From Ralstonia sp. UNC404CL21Col (lineage in GTDB: Bacteria; Pseudomonadota; Gammaproteobacteria; Burkholderiales; Burkholderiaceae): a stretch of DNA of 64,000 nt. Positions 1 through 7,822 of this stretch are shown here, one piece after another; positions within the stretch are counted from its first letter, which is position 1, and each line of letters starts with the position of its first letter. The position numbers and the translations under genes are program-made. A model generated the notes under the pieces. The model did not search any database. It had not been told where the DNA came from and was given only the letters and a program-made list of their open reading frames with translations. Location: positions 1,550,001 through 1,614,000 of the forward strand of contig NZ_JIBE01000004.1 of the NCBI RefSeq assembly GCF_000620465.1. Reading direction: 5' to 3'.

Positions 1-72
1 AGCCTTGGCGAGATGCGGATTGTCGGTGCGCCGCTGCCGCCCAGCCAATGGCTGACGGCACGCGCTTCATAA
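1..72 (+). CDS. C-terminal fragment of an unidentified upstream gene
   Basis: Frame 1 is open from the window edge to a TAA at 70-72 and would encode about 23 residues ending in LTARAS. A strong hairpin follows 8 bases later, as expected after a gene end. The fragment is too short to assign a family. It could also be a chance open frame. Confidence 0.35.
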   Translation, partial: SLGEMRIVGAPLPPSQWLTARAS

Positions 73-79
73 GGTAAGG

Positions 80-111
80 GCGCTCCCGCCGTTGCAATGC
101 GGCGGGAGCGC
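80..111 (+). terminator. GC-rich hairpin after the upstream gene
   Basis: GCGCTCCCGCC pairs perfectly with GGCGGGAGCGC across a 10-base gap whose outer bases can also pair. No T-tract follows, so it is terminator-like but may not work alone. Confidence 0.4.
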
Positions 112-210
112 GGCCGGAACGCGTCGATGTGGCAGGTGTGCAGGCGGCCTGGGCACCGAAATGGCGACTCAATTCCGACTCATGCCTCCTCAAAAAGCGC
201 GTTTTACGCT

Positions 211-250
211 TCATTTCATTGACGATGTTGGCGGCACAGCGTTTCATGTC
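211..250 (+). promoter_or_regulatory. Promoter-like element A upstream of the LitR-type gene
   Basis: TTGACG (219-224) and TTTCAT (242-247) are 17 bases apart, the ideal -35/-10 spacing. CATTTC lies directly upstream and GCGTTTCATGTC covers the -10 side. Nearly the same 40 bases recur at 9201-9240 before a lipocalin gene, with identical spacing. The implied transcript start near 255 leaves only a short leader before ATG 268, which would favour the in-frame ATG at 307. Shared control by the adjacent MerR-family protein is an inference. Confidence 0.55.
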
Positions 251-267
251 AGCAAAGCAGCTCTTGC

Positions 268-1254
268 ATGGAGACGCACGTGCCACCCGAAGACAACGCG
301 GCGCCGATGTACCGAAGCGGAACCGCCGCCCGCATGGCCAAGATGCCTGTATCCACCCTGCGTGTGTGGGAGCAGCGCTATGGCGTGATTTCTCCGGCCA
401 AATCGGAGTCCGGCCAACGGCTGTATTCGAGCGAAGACGTCCGGCGCCTCGCGCTGCTGCGGGCACTCGTCAACCAGGGCCACGCAATTGGTGCGATTGC
501 GCATGCGGACAGCACCGAACTCCAGCAGTTGCTGGAAGCGTCCGTGACCGTAGAGGCGCCCGCGCCGGCGCCATCCACCGCGGCCATTTCGCTGGCCGTC
601 TGCGGCGCATTGCTGGCGGAGCGCGTCCGGCGCAGAAAGAGCACGCTTGCGTCGCTGGGCATCGAGCCCGTCATCGAACTGCCCGCGCTCGACGGCGAGG
701 CGCACGTCGAACCGCCGCCGCGCACCGACGCGCTGGTCGTGGAAGCCGCCTCCCTGCATCCGGAAACGGCGGAAGCCGTGTTGGCCGCGGCACGCCGTTG
801 CGGGGCCAGCGCCGTCGGCGTGATCTACAGTTTTGGCACGGTGCGCGCCACCGATATGCTGCGCGCAGCCGGCGTGCGGCTGTATCGCGAGCCCAACGCC
901 CAGGGCGAACTCGACCAGGTTCTGCAGGAGTTGGCGCAGCTCGTACGCGTGGATGCCGTGTACGGAAAGCTCGAGCCGTTGCGGCGCAATGCGCGCAGGT
1001 TCACGGACCGCCAGCTGGAGATCTTCGCCAACGCCTCGCAGACGCTCGCCTGCGAATGCCCACGGCATCTTGTCGGGCTGATCCGCCAGCTCGACGCATT
1101 CGAGCGGTTCAGCGATGGCTGCGCGGTGCGGTCGTCGCTCGATGAACAACTTCACCGCTATCTCGGTGATGTCGCCAACCGCGCCCGTTTGATGCTCGAA
1201 GACGCGATGGAATTCGCCATTCGGGCTGAGACGCTGCATCCACCTGCGGGTTAG
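268..1254 (+). CDS. MerR-family regulator of the LitR/PplR light-response type, without cobalamin motif
   Basis: The 328-residue protein has an N-terminal MerR winged helix-turn-helix (about residues 14-85, with the typical STLRVWEQRYG segment). A B12-binding-like Rossmann region (about 110-225) and a helical C-terminal tail rich in Cys/His follow. The DxHxxG cobalamin motif of LitR/CarH is absent; the equivalent stretch reads DALVVEAASLHPE. This matches the class II LitR proteins of Pseudomonas (PplR), which regulate photolyase, folE and cfa-like genes together with LOV photoreceptors. The same kinds of gene lie downstream here, so it is probably their local regulator. No LOV gene is in the window. 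ATG 268 lacks a clear ribosome-binding site and ATG 307 is an alternative start. Confidence 0.85.
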   Translation: METHVPPEDNAAPMYRSGTAARMAKMPVSTLRVWEQRYGVISPAKSESGQRLYSSEDVRRLALLRALVNQGHAIGAIAHADSTELQQLLEASVTVEAPAPAPSTAAISLAVCGALLAERVRRRKSTLASLGIEPVIELPALDGEAHVEPPPRTDALVVEAASLHPETAEAVLAAARRCGASAVGVIYSFGTVRATDMLRAAGVRLYREPNAQGELDQVLQELAQLVRVDAVYGKLEPLRRNARRFTDRQLEIFANASQTLACECPRHLVGLIRQLDAFERFSDGCAVRSSLDEQLHRYLGDVANRARLMLEDAMEFAIRAETLHPPAG

Positions 1255-1263
1255 CTGCGTATA

Positions 1264-1286
1264 GGTGGATATGCGTCCCATCCACC
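1264..1286. repeat. Inverted repeat between the regulator gene and folE
   Basis: GGTGGAT and ATCCACC form a perfect 7-bp dyad around 9 bases. A further CATCCACCTG copy lies just upstream, inside the end of the regulator gene. There is no T-tract, so it may be an operator or a weak attenuating hairpin. Confidence 0.35.
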
Positions 1287-1354
1287 TCGCGCGGCAGCTT
1301 GCCTGAGGCGGCATGGGCGGTGAAAGCACCGCCGACTTTTCGGAGGCAACTTCA

Positions 1355-2083
1355 ATGAAACTGACTTTGGATCCGCCCGGGTTTGCCGGAGCGGTTGGCA
1401 GCGTGCCGCTTTCTGTCCGGATTCGGGAACGGCTGATGAGTGCCGGCCACCGTTTTCACGCCAACGACAACATCGCCGCCTACCTGCGCGAGGGTGAACT
1501 GGATCTGCTCCAGGCAGAGGTGGAGGAGCGCCTGCAGGCGGTGCTGCGCGCGCTCGTCATCGATGTGGAGCAAGACCACAACAGCCGGGAAACCGCGCGC
1601 CGCGTCGCCAAGATGTTTGTGCGCGAGGTGTTTGCCGGCCGCTACGTCGAAGCCCCCGAAGTGACGGCGTTTCCGAACGCGGAGCGGCTCAACGAGCTGA
1701 TGGTGGTCGGGCCGTTGCGGGTGCGCAGCGCCTGCTCGCACCACCTGTGTCCGGTGATGGGGCGCGCGTGGGTCGGCGTCATGCCGCGCCAGGACTCCCA
1801 GTTGATCGGGCTGTCCAAGTACGCCCGGCTGATCGACTGGGTCATGAGCCGTCCGCAGATCCAGGAAGAAGCCATCAAGCAGATCGCCGATTTGCTGGAA
1901 GACCGCATGGCGCCCGACGGCCTGGCCGTTGTGCTGGAGGCCGAGCACTACTGCATGCACTGGCGCGGCACGAAAGACGACGAGTCGCGCATGGTGAGCA
2001 GCGTGATGCGCGGCGTGTTCCTGACCGATCCCAGCCTGCGGCGCGAGTTTCTTGCGCTGCTGCCCGGCCGCCACGGCGGATGA
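1355..2083 (+). CDS. folE: GTP cyclohydrolase I (FolE family)
   Basis: The enzyme converts GTP to dihydroneopterin triphosphate, the first step of folate and pterin synthesis in the cytoplasm. The zinc site is visible as C127, H130 and C200 (SACSHH and HYCMHWRG), and IGLSKYARL is the family signature. Start ATG 1355 is chosen because CGGAGG lies 8 bases upstream; ATG 1313 has no such site. The 242-residue product diverges from housekeeping FolE and sits in a photoprotection cluster. A role in supplying folate antenna cofactor to the photolyases downstream is plausible but inferred. Confidence 0.88.
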   Translation: MKLTLDPPGFAGAVGSVPLSVRIRERLMSAGHRFHANDNIAAYLREGELDLLQAEVEERLQAVLRALVIDVEQDHNSRETARRVAKMFVREVFAGRYVEAPEVTAFPNAERLNELMVVGPLRVRSACSHHLCPVMGRAWVGVMPRQDSQLIGLSKYARLIDWVMSRPQIQEEAIKQIADLLEDRMAPDGLAVVLEAEHYCMHWRGTKDDESRMVSSVMRGVFLTDPSLRREFLALLPGRHGG

Positions 2084-2111
2084 GCGCCCAGCCAATCCAA
2101 GAGGCATCGCC

Positions 2112-3407
2112 TTGAACATTCTTCAGTTTCCTGCAAAGCGCATTGCCGTGGTCGGCTCCGGCATCTCGGGGCTGGCGGCGGCGCATTTTCTTGCGAAGCG
2201 GCACGCCGTGACGCTGTTCGAGGCCGCGCCACGGCTTGGCGGGCACACCAATACGGTCGACATTGAGGAGGGCGGGCAGGTCTTTGGCGTCGATACCGGT
2301 TTTCTCGTGTTCAATGCCCGCACGTATCCGAACCTGATTGCGTTGTTCGACGAACTTGGCGTAGCGCATTGCGAGAGCGACATGTCGTTCAGCGTATCCG
2401 TCGACGGCGGGGCGCTGGAATGGGCCGGCACCAGCCTCAGCACGGTCTTTGCGCAGCCGCGCAATCTGGTGTCGGCGCGCTTCCTGTCGATGCTGAGCGA
2501 CATCCTGCGCTTCAACCGGCAGGCGCACGCCAACCTGGCCGTGGCGCGCAACGAGCGCCACAGCCTCGGCACGCTGCTGGCAGCCGGCCGCTATGGCGAG
2601 CCGTTCTGCGCGCACTATCTGCTGCCGATGGCAGCCGCCATCTGGTCGACGCCGAGCCGCGAGATCCTGGCGTTTCCGGCCGAAACATTCCTTCGATTCT
2701 GTCTGAACCACGGCTTGCTGCAGGTCTTCAACCGGCCGCGCTGGCGGACCGTCAAAGGCGGCGCGCGCAGCTATGTGCAGGCGATTGCCGGCCGGCTGGC
2801 CGATGTGCGTGTCGCCACGCCGGTGCGCGGCATCCGCCGGGCAGAGGCCCATGTCGATATCCGCACGGATGCGGGAAGCGAGCGATACGACGCCGTGGTG
2901 CTCGCGACGCATGCACCGCAGACGCTGCAGCTGCTCGACGATGCCACCGACGACGAGCGCGCCGTGCTGGGCGCTTTCCGGTATCAGCCCAACACCGCAT
3001 TCCTGCATCGGGATACCCGCCTGTTGCCGCGTCGGCGGCGCGTGTGGTCGGCATGGAACTATCTCGATGCACCCCACGCCGGTGCAACGGCGGGCGCGCC
3101 GTGCGTCAGCTACCTGCTGAACCAGCTGCAACCATTGCCGGTGTCGACGCCCGTGGTGGTCACGCTCAATCCATCTGCGCCGCCCGCGCCCGAGCTTGAG
3201 TATCGGCGCTTCGAATACGAGCATCCGGTGTTCGACCAACCGGCCATCGACGCGCAGGCCCGCCTGCCGGCATTGCAGGGCCGCAGCCGCACCTGGTTTG
3301 CGGGCGCCTGGACGGGCTACGGATTCCACGAAGACGGCCTGAAGTCCGCGTTGCGCGTCGTGGCGGATTTCGGCTGCGCTCCGGCCTGGGCACAGGTGGC
3401 GCCATGA
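2112..3407 (+). CDS. FAD-dependent amine-oxidase-fold oxidoreductase
   Basis: An N-terminal dinucleotide-binding motif (VVGSGISGLAAAH, then a FEAAPRLGGHTNT segment) and a C-terminal FAD-closing region (WFAGAWTGYGFHEDGL) place this 431-residue protein in the NAD(P)-binding, flavin amine oxidase-like family. That family is regularly found with DUF1365 and cyclopropane-fatty-acid-synthase-like genes. The substrate is unknown; modification of membrane unsaturated fatty acids is the usual guess from context. TTG 2112 is preferred because AAGAGG precedes it by 7 bases. ATG 2052, inside folE, is the alternative. It overlaps the next gene by ATGA. Confidence 0.82.
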   Translation: MNILQFPAKRIAVVGSGISGLAAAHFLAKRHAVTLFEAAPRLGGHTNTVDIEEGGQVFGVDTGFLVFNARTYPNLIALFDELGVAHCESDMSFSVSVDGGALEWAGTSLSTVFAQPRNLVSARFLSMLSDILRFNRQAHANLAVARNERHSLGTLLAAGRYGEPFCAHYLLPMAAAIWSTPSREILAFPAETFLRFCLNHGLLQVFNRPRWRTVKGGARSYVQAIAGRLADVRVATPVRGIRRAEAHVDIRTDAGSERYDAVVLATHAPQTLQLLDDATDDERAVLGAFRYQPNTAFLHRDTRLLPRRRRVWSAWNYLDAPHAGATAGAPCVSYLLNQLQPLPVSTPVVVTLNPSAPPAPELEYRRFEYEHPVFDQPAIDAQARLPALQGRSRTWFAGAWTGYGFHEDGLKSALRVVADFGCAPAWAQVAP

Positions 3408-4171
3408 ACGGCGACGCACAGCTTCTCGTCGGCCAGGTCATGCACCGCCGCCTGCGGCCGGTGGCCAATCGCTTCGTCTATCCGGTGTTTGCCGTGCGCG
3501 TGAAACTCTCCGCGCTGGGTCGCCTGACCGGAGCGTGGTTCGGCGTCGACTGCCTCCGCCCGCTGTCCTTGCGTGTGCGTGACTACGGCCCGCGCGACGG
3601 CTCGGACCTGCTCACGTGGATACGTGGCGTGCTGAGCAGCGCGGGTTTGCCTGCCGATGGCGAGGTCTGGCTGCAGACCTTCCCGCGCATTGCCGGCTGG
3701 ATGTTCAACCCCGTCTCGTTCTGGTATTGCCACGACGCGGCCGGCACGCTGCGCGCGGTCTTGGCCGAGGTCAACAACACCTTTGGGCAGCACCATCGAT
3801 ACCTGCTGTGCGCGCACGACGGCGGGGCCATCGACGCGCACACCGTGCTGACGTGCCGCAAGCAGCTGCATGTCTCGCCGTTCTGCCGGGTCGAGGGCGG
3901 TTATCGGTTCCGCTTTGCCGAGGGCGCTGCAACGGCGCTGGTACGCATCGACTATCACGACCGAGACGGCGCCTTGCTGCAGACCGCCGTCGGCGGCCGG
4001 TTGCAGCCGTTCGATGCCGCCCACCTGCGACGCGCGCTGCTGCGCCAGCCTTTGCTTGCACTGCAGGTCATCGGCCGCATCCATTGGCAGGCCCTGCGCC
4101 TGTGGTTCAAGGGCGTGCCGTTTTTTGGCCGCGTCCCGCACGACAGATCTTCTCCGGAGAACTCCCGATGA
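3404..4171 (+). CDS. DUF1365 family protein
   Basis: The 255-residue protein begins with the family pattern GQVMHRRLRPVANRFVYPVF and contains FNPVSFWYCHD and EVNNTFGQHHRY, both typical of DUF1365. Its biochemical role is not established. It is translationally coupled at both ends by ATGA overlaps (3404-3407 and 4168-4171), so it is probably made in step with the FAD oxidoreductase and the CFA-like enzyme and acts on the same lipid substrate. No signal peptide is evident. Confidence 0.85.
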   Translation: MNGDAQLLVGQVMHRRLRPVANRFVYPVFAVRVKLSALGRLTGAWFGVDCLRPLSLRVRDYGPRDGSDLLTWIRGVLSSAGLPADGEVWLQTFPRIAGWMFNPVSFWYCHDAAGTLRAVLAEVNNTFGQHHRYLLCAHDGGAIDAHTVLTCRKQLHVSPFCRVEGGYRFRFAEGAATALVRIDYHDRDGALLQTAVGGRLQPFDAAHLRRALLRQPLLALQVIGRIHWQALRLWFKGVPFFGRVPHDRSSPENSR

Positions 4172-5367
4172 CAGCCTCGCGCTCCCTTGCCTGGGTGCCG
4201 CCCCATGTTCCTGCTGCCGGCCGGCTGTTTTTAGCGCTGGCCGGGCGGCTGCGGCACGGCGTCCTTCACCTCGTCACGCCCGATGGAGAGGTGCAGATCG
4301 GCGATGCCCCGTCGCCGCTCGTGGCAGATCTGCGCATCACCGACTGGCGCGCTTGCGGACGCATCCTGCGCAGCGGCGACGTCGGCTTTGCCGAGGCGTA
4401 TCGCGACGGATGGATCGACTCGGGCAACCTCACCAACCTGCTGCGGCTGGCCATCGTCAACGCGGCCACGCTGGACCAGGCGATCTTCGGGAATGCGCTG
4501 GCGCGCTCCGTCCTGCGCCTGCGCCACCTGCTGCGCCGGAACAGCCGCCGCGGCAGCCGTCGCAACATCCATCTGCATTACGACCTGGGTAACGATTTCT
4601 ATCGCCTCTGGCTGGACGAAGGCATGGCGTATTCGTCGGCCTGGTTCAACGGCAATCTGCGGCATGGCCTTGCTGAAGCGCAAGCCGCCAAGTACCGGCG
4701 CGTGTGCGACCTGCTGCGGGTGGAGCCCGGCATGGATGTGCTGGAAATCGGCTGCGGATGGGGCGGCCTGATGGAGATGGCCTGCGCACGCGGGGCACAC
4801 GTGCACGGCATCACGCTCTCGGAAGAACAGCGCCGCTATACGGCCGAGCGCCTGGCCGACGAGCCCCGGGCCCGCGTTGAGCTGCGTGACTATCGGGACC
4901 TGGACGGGGCGTACGACGCCATCGCGTCCATCGAGATGTTCGAGGCCGTGGGCGAGGCGTACTGGTCGAGCTACTTCCGGACGCTGGTGCGCTGCCTGCG
5001 GCATGGCGGCCGCGCGCTGGTGCAGAGCATCACCATCGACGAAGCGCATTTCGATCGCTACCGCGCCGGCACCGATTTCATCCAGCAGTTCATCTTCCCG
5101 GGCGGCATGTTGCCCAGTCGCGAGCGCTTTATCCGGCTGGCGGAGCAACACGGCTTACGTGTGGTCGACCGCCTCGACTTCGGCCGCGACTACGCAGAGA
5201 CACTGCGCCGCTGGAGCCAGCGTTTCGAAGCCCGCCTGGAGGCCGTGCGCGCGCTCGGCTTCGACGAGCCCTTCATCCGCATCTGGCGGCTGTACTTCGC
5301 TTACTGCGAGGCCGGCTTTGACGAGGGCCGGATCGGCGTGTCGCAGTTTCTGCTGCAGCGGGGGTGA
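4168..5367 (+). CDS. Cyclopropane-fatty-acyl-phospholipid synthase family methyltransferase
   Basis: This 399-residue SAM-dependent enzyme has a leading lipid-binding region and then a class I methyltransferase domain with VLEIGCGWGGLMEMA. HYDLGNDFYRLWLDEGMAYSSAWF and the C-terminal QFIFPGGMLPS segment are diagnostic of CFA synthases. The family methylates double bonds of phospholipid acyl chains at the inner membrane. The start is ATG 4168, which overlaps the DUF1365 stop and has CCGGAGA upstream. With the preceding FAD protein and DUF1365 it forms a trio reported in light or singlet-oxygen regulons. The product may be a modified fatty acid other than a cyclopropane. Confidence 0.88.
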   Translation: MTASRSLAWVPPHVPAAGRLFLALAGRLRHGVLHLVTPDGEVQIGDAPSPLVADLRITDWRACGRILRSGDVGFAEAYRDGWIDSGNLTNLLRLAIVNAATLDQAIFGNALARSVLRLRHLLRRNSRRGSRRNIHLHYDLGNDFYRLWLDEGMAYSSAWFNGNLRHGLAEAQAAKYRRVCDLLRVEPGMDVLEIGCGWGGLMEMACARGAHVHGITLSEEQRRYTAERLADEPRARVELRDYRDLDGAYDAIASIEMFEAVGEAYWSSYFRTLVRCLRHGGRALVQSITIDEAHFDRYRAGTDFIQQFIFPGGMLPSRERFIRLAEQHGLRVVDRLDFGRDYAETLRRWSQRFEARLEAVRALGFDEPFIRIWRLYFAYCEAGFDEGRIGVSQFLLQRG

Positions 5368-5369
5368 CG

Positions 5370-6146
5370 ATGTCGGCGATCGGCGTTGCACTGGTTGCGC
5401 TGGTGTTCCTGGTGGCGGTGTTCAGTGCCGTGTGGGCATGGCAGCTGAGCACCAGGAACGCCGGCATGGTCGATCCCGTCTGGGCGTTCTCGCTGGGCGT
5501 GGTGGCGTTGCTCTACGCGGGGCTGAGCACCGGTTCGTTGCCGGCGCGCTTGCTCGTCGGGGCCGGCGGAGCGGTGTGGGGTGCGCGCCTTGGGTGGCAC
5601 CTGTGGCGTCGCAACGCCGGCAAGCCGGAAGACGCGCGCTACCGCAAGTTGCGTGAGGAGTGGGGGCCGGCCGCATCGCGAAACATGTTTGGGTTCTTCC
5701 AGTTGCAGGCGGCGGTGTCGATGTTCCTGTCGATCGCGTTTGCCGTCCCGAGCTACCGGCCGGATTCCCCCAGCGCTTTCGCCATGGCGGTTGCGGTGGC
5801 GCTGTGGCTGATTGCGGTGGCGGGCGAGGCCGTGGCAGACGGGCAATTGCGCCGCTTTGCAGCCGACCCGGCCAACCGGGGCAAGACGTGCCGGGTGGGG
5901 CTGTGGCGCTATTCGCGGCATCCCAACTATTTCTTTGAGTGCGTGCACTGGCTGGCCTATGTGCCCCTGGCGATCGGGTCACCCTGGGCATGGCTCACGC
6001 TGTTGCCGCCCGTGGCCATGGCGTGGCTGCTCGTCAAAGTCTCGGGCGTTCCGATGCTTGAGGCCCATATGCACGCCACGCGCGATGACTATGCCGAATA
6101 CGCCCGCACGACGAGCGTACTGATCCCCTGGCCGCCGCGCCACTGA
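5370..6146 (+). CDS. DUF1295 / steroid-5-alpha-reductase-like membrane protein
   Basis: The 258-residue protein has about six hydrophobic segments and the C-terminal signature LWRYSRHPNYFFE, typical of DUF1295 and related isoprenylcysteine methyltransferase/5-alpha-reductase folds. These act on lipids in the inner membrane with a small cofactor. ATG 5370 has a GGGGG stretch 5 bases upstream; GTG 5364, overlapping the previous stop, is the other possible start. It continues the CFA operon, so a lipid-modifying reductase role is inferred from context only. Confidence 0.85.
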   Translation: MSAIGVALVALVFLVAVFSAVWAWQLSTRNAGMVDPVWAFSLGVVALLYAGLSTGSLPARLLVGAGGAVWGARLGWHLWRRNAGKPEDARYRKLREEWGPAASRNMFGFFQLQAAVSMFLSIAFAVPSYRPDSPSAFAMAVAVALWLIAVAGEAVADGQLRRFAADPANRGKTCRVGLWRYSRHPNYFFECVHWLAYVPLAIGSPWAWLTLLPPVAMAWLLVKVSGVPMLEAHMHATRDDYAEYARTTSVLIPWPPRH

Positions 6147-6175
6147 TACCAGACGTACAGATCCAAGGAGCCCAC

Positions 6176-7276
6176 ATGACTGCACTGTCCACGCCGACCC
6201 TACCGCCGCAGGCTGCGGCCGACGCCAGTGACGGCTGGCTCATCCAGTGCTGCGAGCGCGGATGGCTGCCGGATGGGCTCGTGCGCGCCGGCATGCGCGC
6301 CCTCATGCGCCAACGCCTGCGAGACGAAGGCCTGAACGACGGCGAACTGCGTTCGCGGCGTTTCAATGCACTGCTGGACGAGCTGCACGGCAGCCCCATC
6401 GCCATCGAGACAGACGCGGCCAACACGCAGCACTACGAATTGCCGCCGGCCTTTTTCGAGGCCCATCTGGGGCCGCAGTTGAAATACTCCTGCGCCCTGT
6501 ACCCGACCGGCAACGAAACGCTGGCCGAGGCCGAAGAGGCAATGTTTGCCTGCTACGCCGAGCGTGCCAGCCTGGCTGATGGTCAGTGCATTCTGGATCT
6601 GGGTTGCGGCTGGGGGTCGTTGTCGCTGTGGATGGCCAAGCGCTATCCCAACGCACGCATCGTGGCGTTGTCGAATTCGCGGGGCCAGCGCAACTGGATC
6701 GAGGCTCGCGCTGCCGAGCGTGGCCTGACGAACCTGACCGTGCACACCGGAAACATCGTCGATTTCGAGTTTGCCGAGATGCCCAAGGGCGGCCGGTTTG
6801 ACCGTGTTGTCTCGATCGAAATGTTCGAGCACATGAAGAACTACGGCCTGCTGTTGAGCAAGATCGCGCGATGGATGCGACCGGACGCGGTGCTGTTCGT
6901 GCACATCTTTGCGCACCGCACGCTGGCGTATCACTTTCAGGTGCAGGACGGTACCGACTGGATGTCGAAGTACTTCTTCACCGGCGGCACGATGCCATCG
7001 GAGGCGTTGCTGCTGGAATTCCAGGACGACCTGCGCATGGCGCGGCACTGGTGGGTCAGCGGCACGCACTACGCGCGCACCGCCGACCATTGGCTTGCCA
7101 ACCTGGACGCGGCCCGTGATCGTTTGATGCCGGTGTTCGTCCAGACCTACGGCAAGGCCCAGGCGGCCGTGTGGTTTCAGCGGTGGCGCATGTTCTACCT
7201 CGCAGTGTCGACGTTGTTCGGTTATGCAAACGGCAACGAATGGGGCGTGGCGCATTACCGGTTCGTCAAGCGCTAG
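6176..7276 (+). CDS. Second CFA-like SAM-dependent methyltransferase
   Basis: The 366-residue protein carries ILDLGCGWGSLSLWMAKRYP (SAM site) and SIEMFEHMKNY. Its architecture is that of cyclopropane synthase relatives close to coclaurine N-methyltransferase-like enzymes. It is only distantly similar to the CFA enzyme at 4168, so it is not a recent duplicate. A good site, AAGGAGC, precedes the start. Light-induced P. putida genes include ufaM, a furan-fatty-acid methylase. One of the two CFA-like genes here could play that part, but I cannot say which. Confidence 0.82.
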   Translation: MTALSTPTLPPQAAADASDGWLIQCCERGWLPDGLVRAGMRALMRQRLRDEGLNDGELRSRRFNALLDELHGSPIAIETDAANTQHYELPPAFFEAHLGPQLKYSCALYPTGNETLAEAEEAMFACYAERASLADGQCILDLGCGWGSLSLWMAKRYPNARIVALSNSRGQRNWIEARAAERGLTNLTVHTGNIVDFEFAEMPKGGRFDRVVSIEMFEHMKNYGLLLSKIARWMRPDAVLFVHIFAHRTLAYHFQVQDGTDWMSKYFFTGGTMPSEALLLEFQDDLRMARHWWVSGTHYARTADHWLANLDAARDRLMPVFVQTYGKAQAAVWFQRWRMFYLAVSTLFGYANGNEWGVAHYRFVKR

Positions 7277-7291
7277 GCACCGCAGCGGTAG

Positions 7292-7822
7292 TCAGGGCGA
7301 AATGCCGGTGCCGTCGCTGCGCTCGCCCATCCACACCAGCAGCGGCATCCATATCGCCCAACCGATGGCCAGTGTGCCGAGCGTGGCAGCCATCTCCGAA
7401 ATGTGGGCTGCCCCCAGCGCTGCGCCCGCACGAAACGAGAGCGGGCCGGCAACGGCTCCCAGCACCATCGCCAGCCACCATCTGCCGCGCAGCCAACGAA
7501 AAAGGACATTCACTTGGATCGCGAACAGCACCCAGAGCGCCAGCAGCCAGGGCGGTGCGAATCCGGCCCACAACGTGCCGTGCGGATAGGCGATGAGGCC
7601 GGCGCGTATCAGGGCGGTTTCCCACGGCGCCGCCAGCACCACGACCCACACCACCAGCCGCAACTCCCACCGCGGCTGGGGGGCTTGCCGCAAGTGCAGC
7701 GCCAGCAGTCCGGCGACGAAGACGATGCCGACCCACGCGGCGTCGCGCGCGGCACTCAGCACGCAGACAAACCAGCCGGCCTGTCCGGCCACCGCATAGA
7801 GGAGAGCACGATGAGAACGCAT
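7292..7822 (-). CDS. DUF2878 inner-membrane protein
   Basis: About 176 residues with five or six hydrophobic segments. The C-terminal block GAVAGPLSFRAGAALGAAH is typical of DUF2878, a family of unknown function that turns up in lipid-modification and photolyase clusters. It is encoded opposite to its neighbours. Its ATG at 7822 overlaps, head to head, the ATG (7811) and ribosome-binding site of the plus-strand lipocalin gene. It converges with the CFA-like gene, leaving only 15 bases between stops. Confidence 0.75.
   Translation of the reverse strand: MRSHRALLYAVAGQAGWFVCVLSAARDAAWVGIVFVAGLLALHLRQAPQPRWELRLVVWVVVLAAPWETALIRAGLIAYPHGTLWAGFAPPWLLALWVLFAIQVNVLFRWLRGRWWLAMVLGAVAGPLSFRAGAALGAAHISEMAATLGTLAIGWAIWMPLLVWMGERSDGTGISP

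Noticed and set aside
268-1254. Cobalamin-dependent photoreceptor (CarH/LitR class I)
   Set aside because: The DxHxxG ligand motif is missing in the B12-like domain.
1875-3419. Minus-strand frame (514 codons) opposite folE and the FAD oxidoreductase gene
   Set aside because: Composition of a GC shadow and overlaps two conserved genes.
2112-7276. RpoE/ChrR singlet-oxygen regulon control
   Set aside because: No sigma factor or ChrR gene is present and no GGAAC-type ECF -35 was found before these genes.
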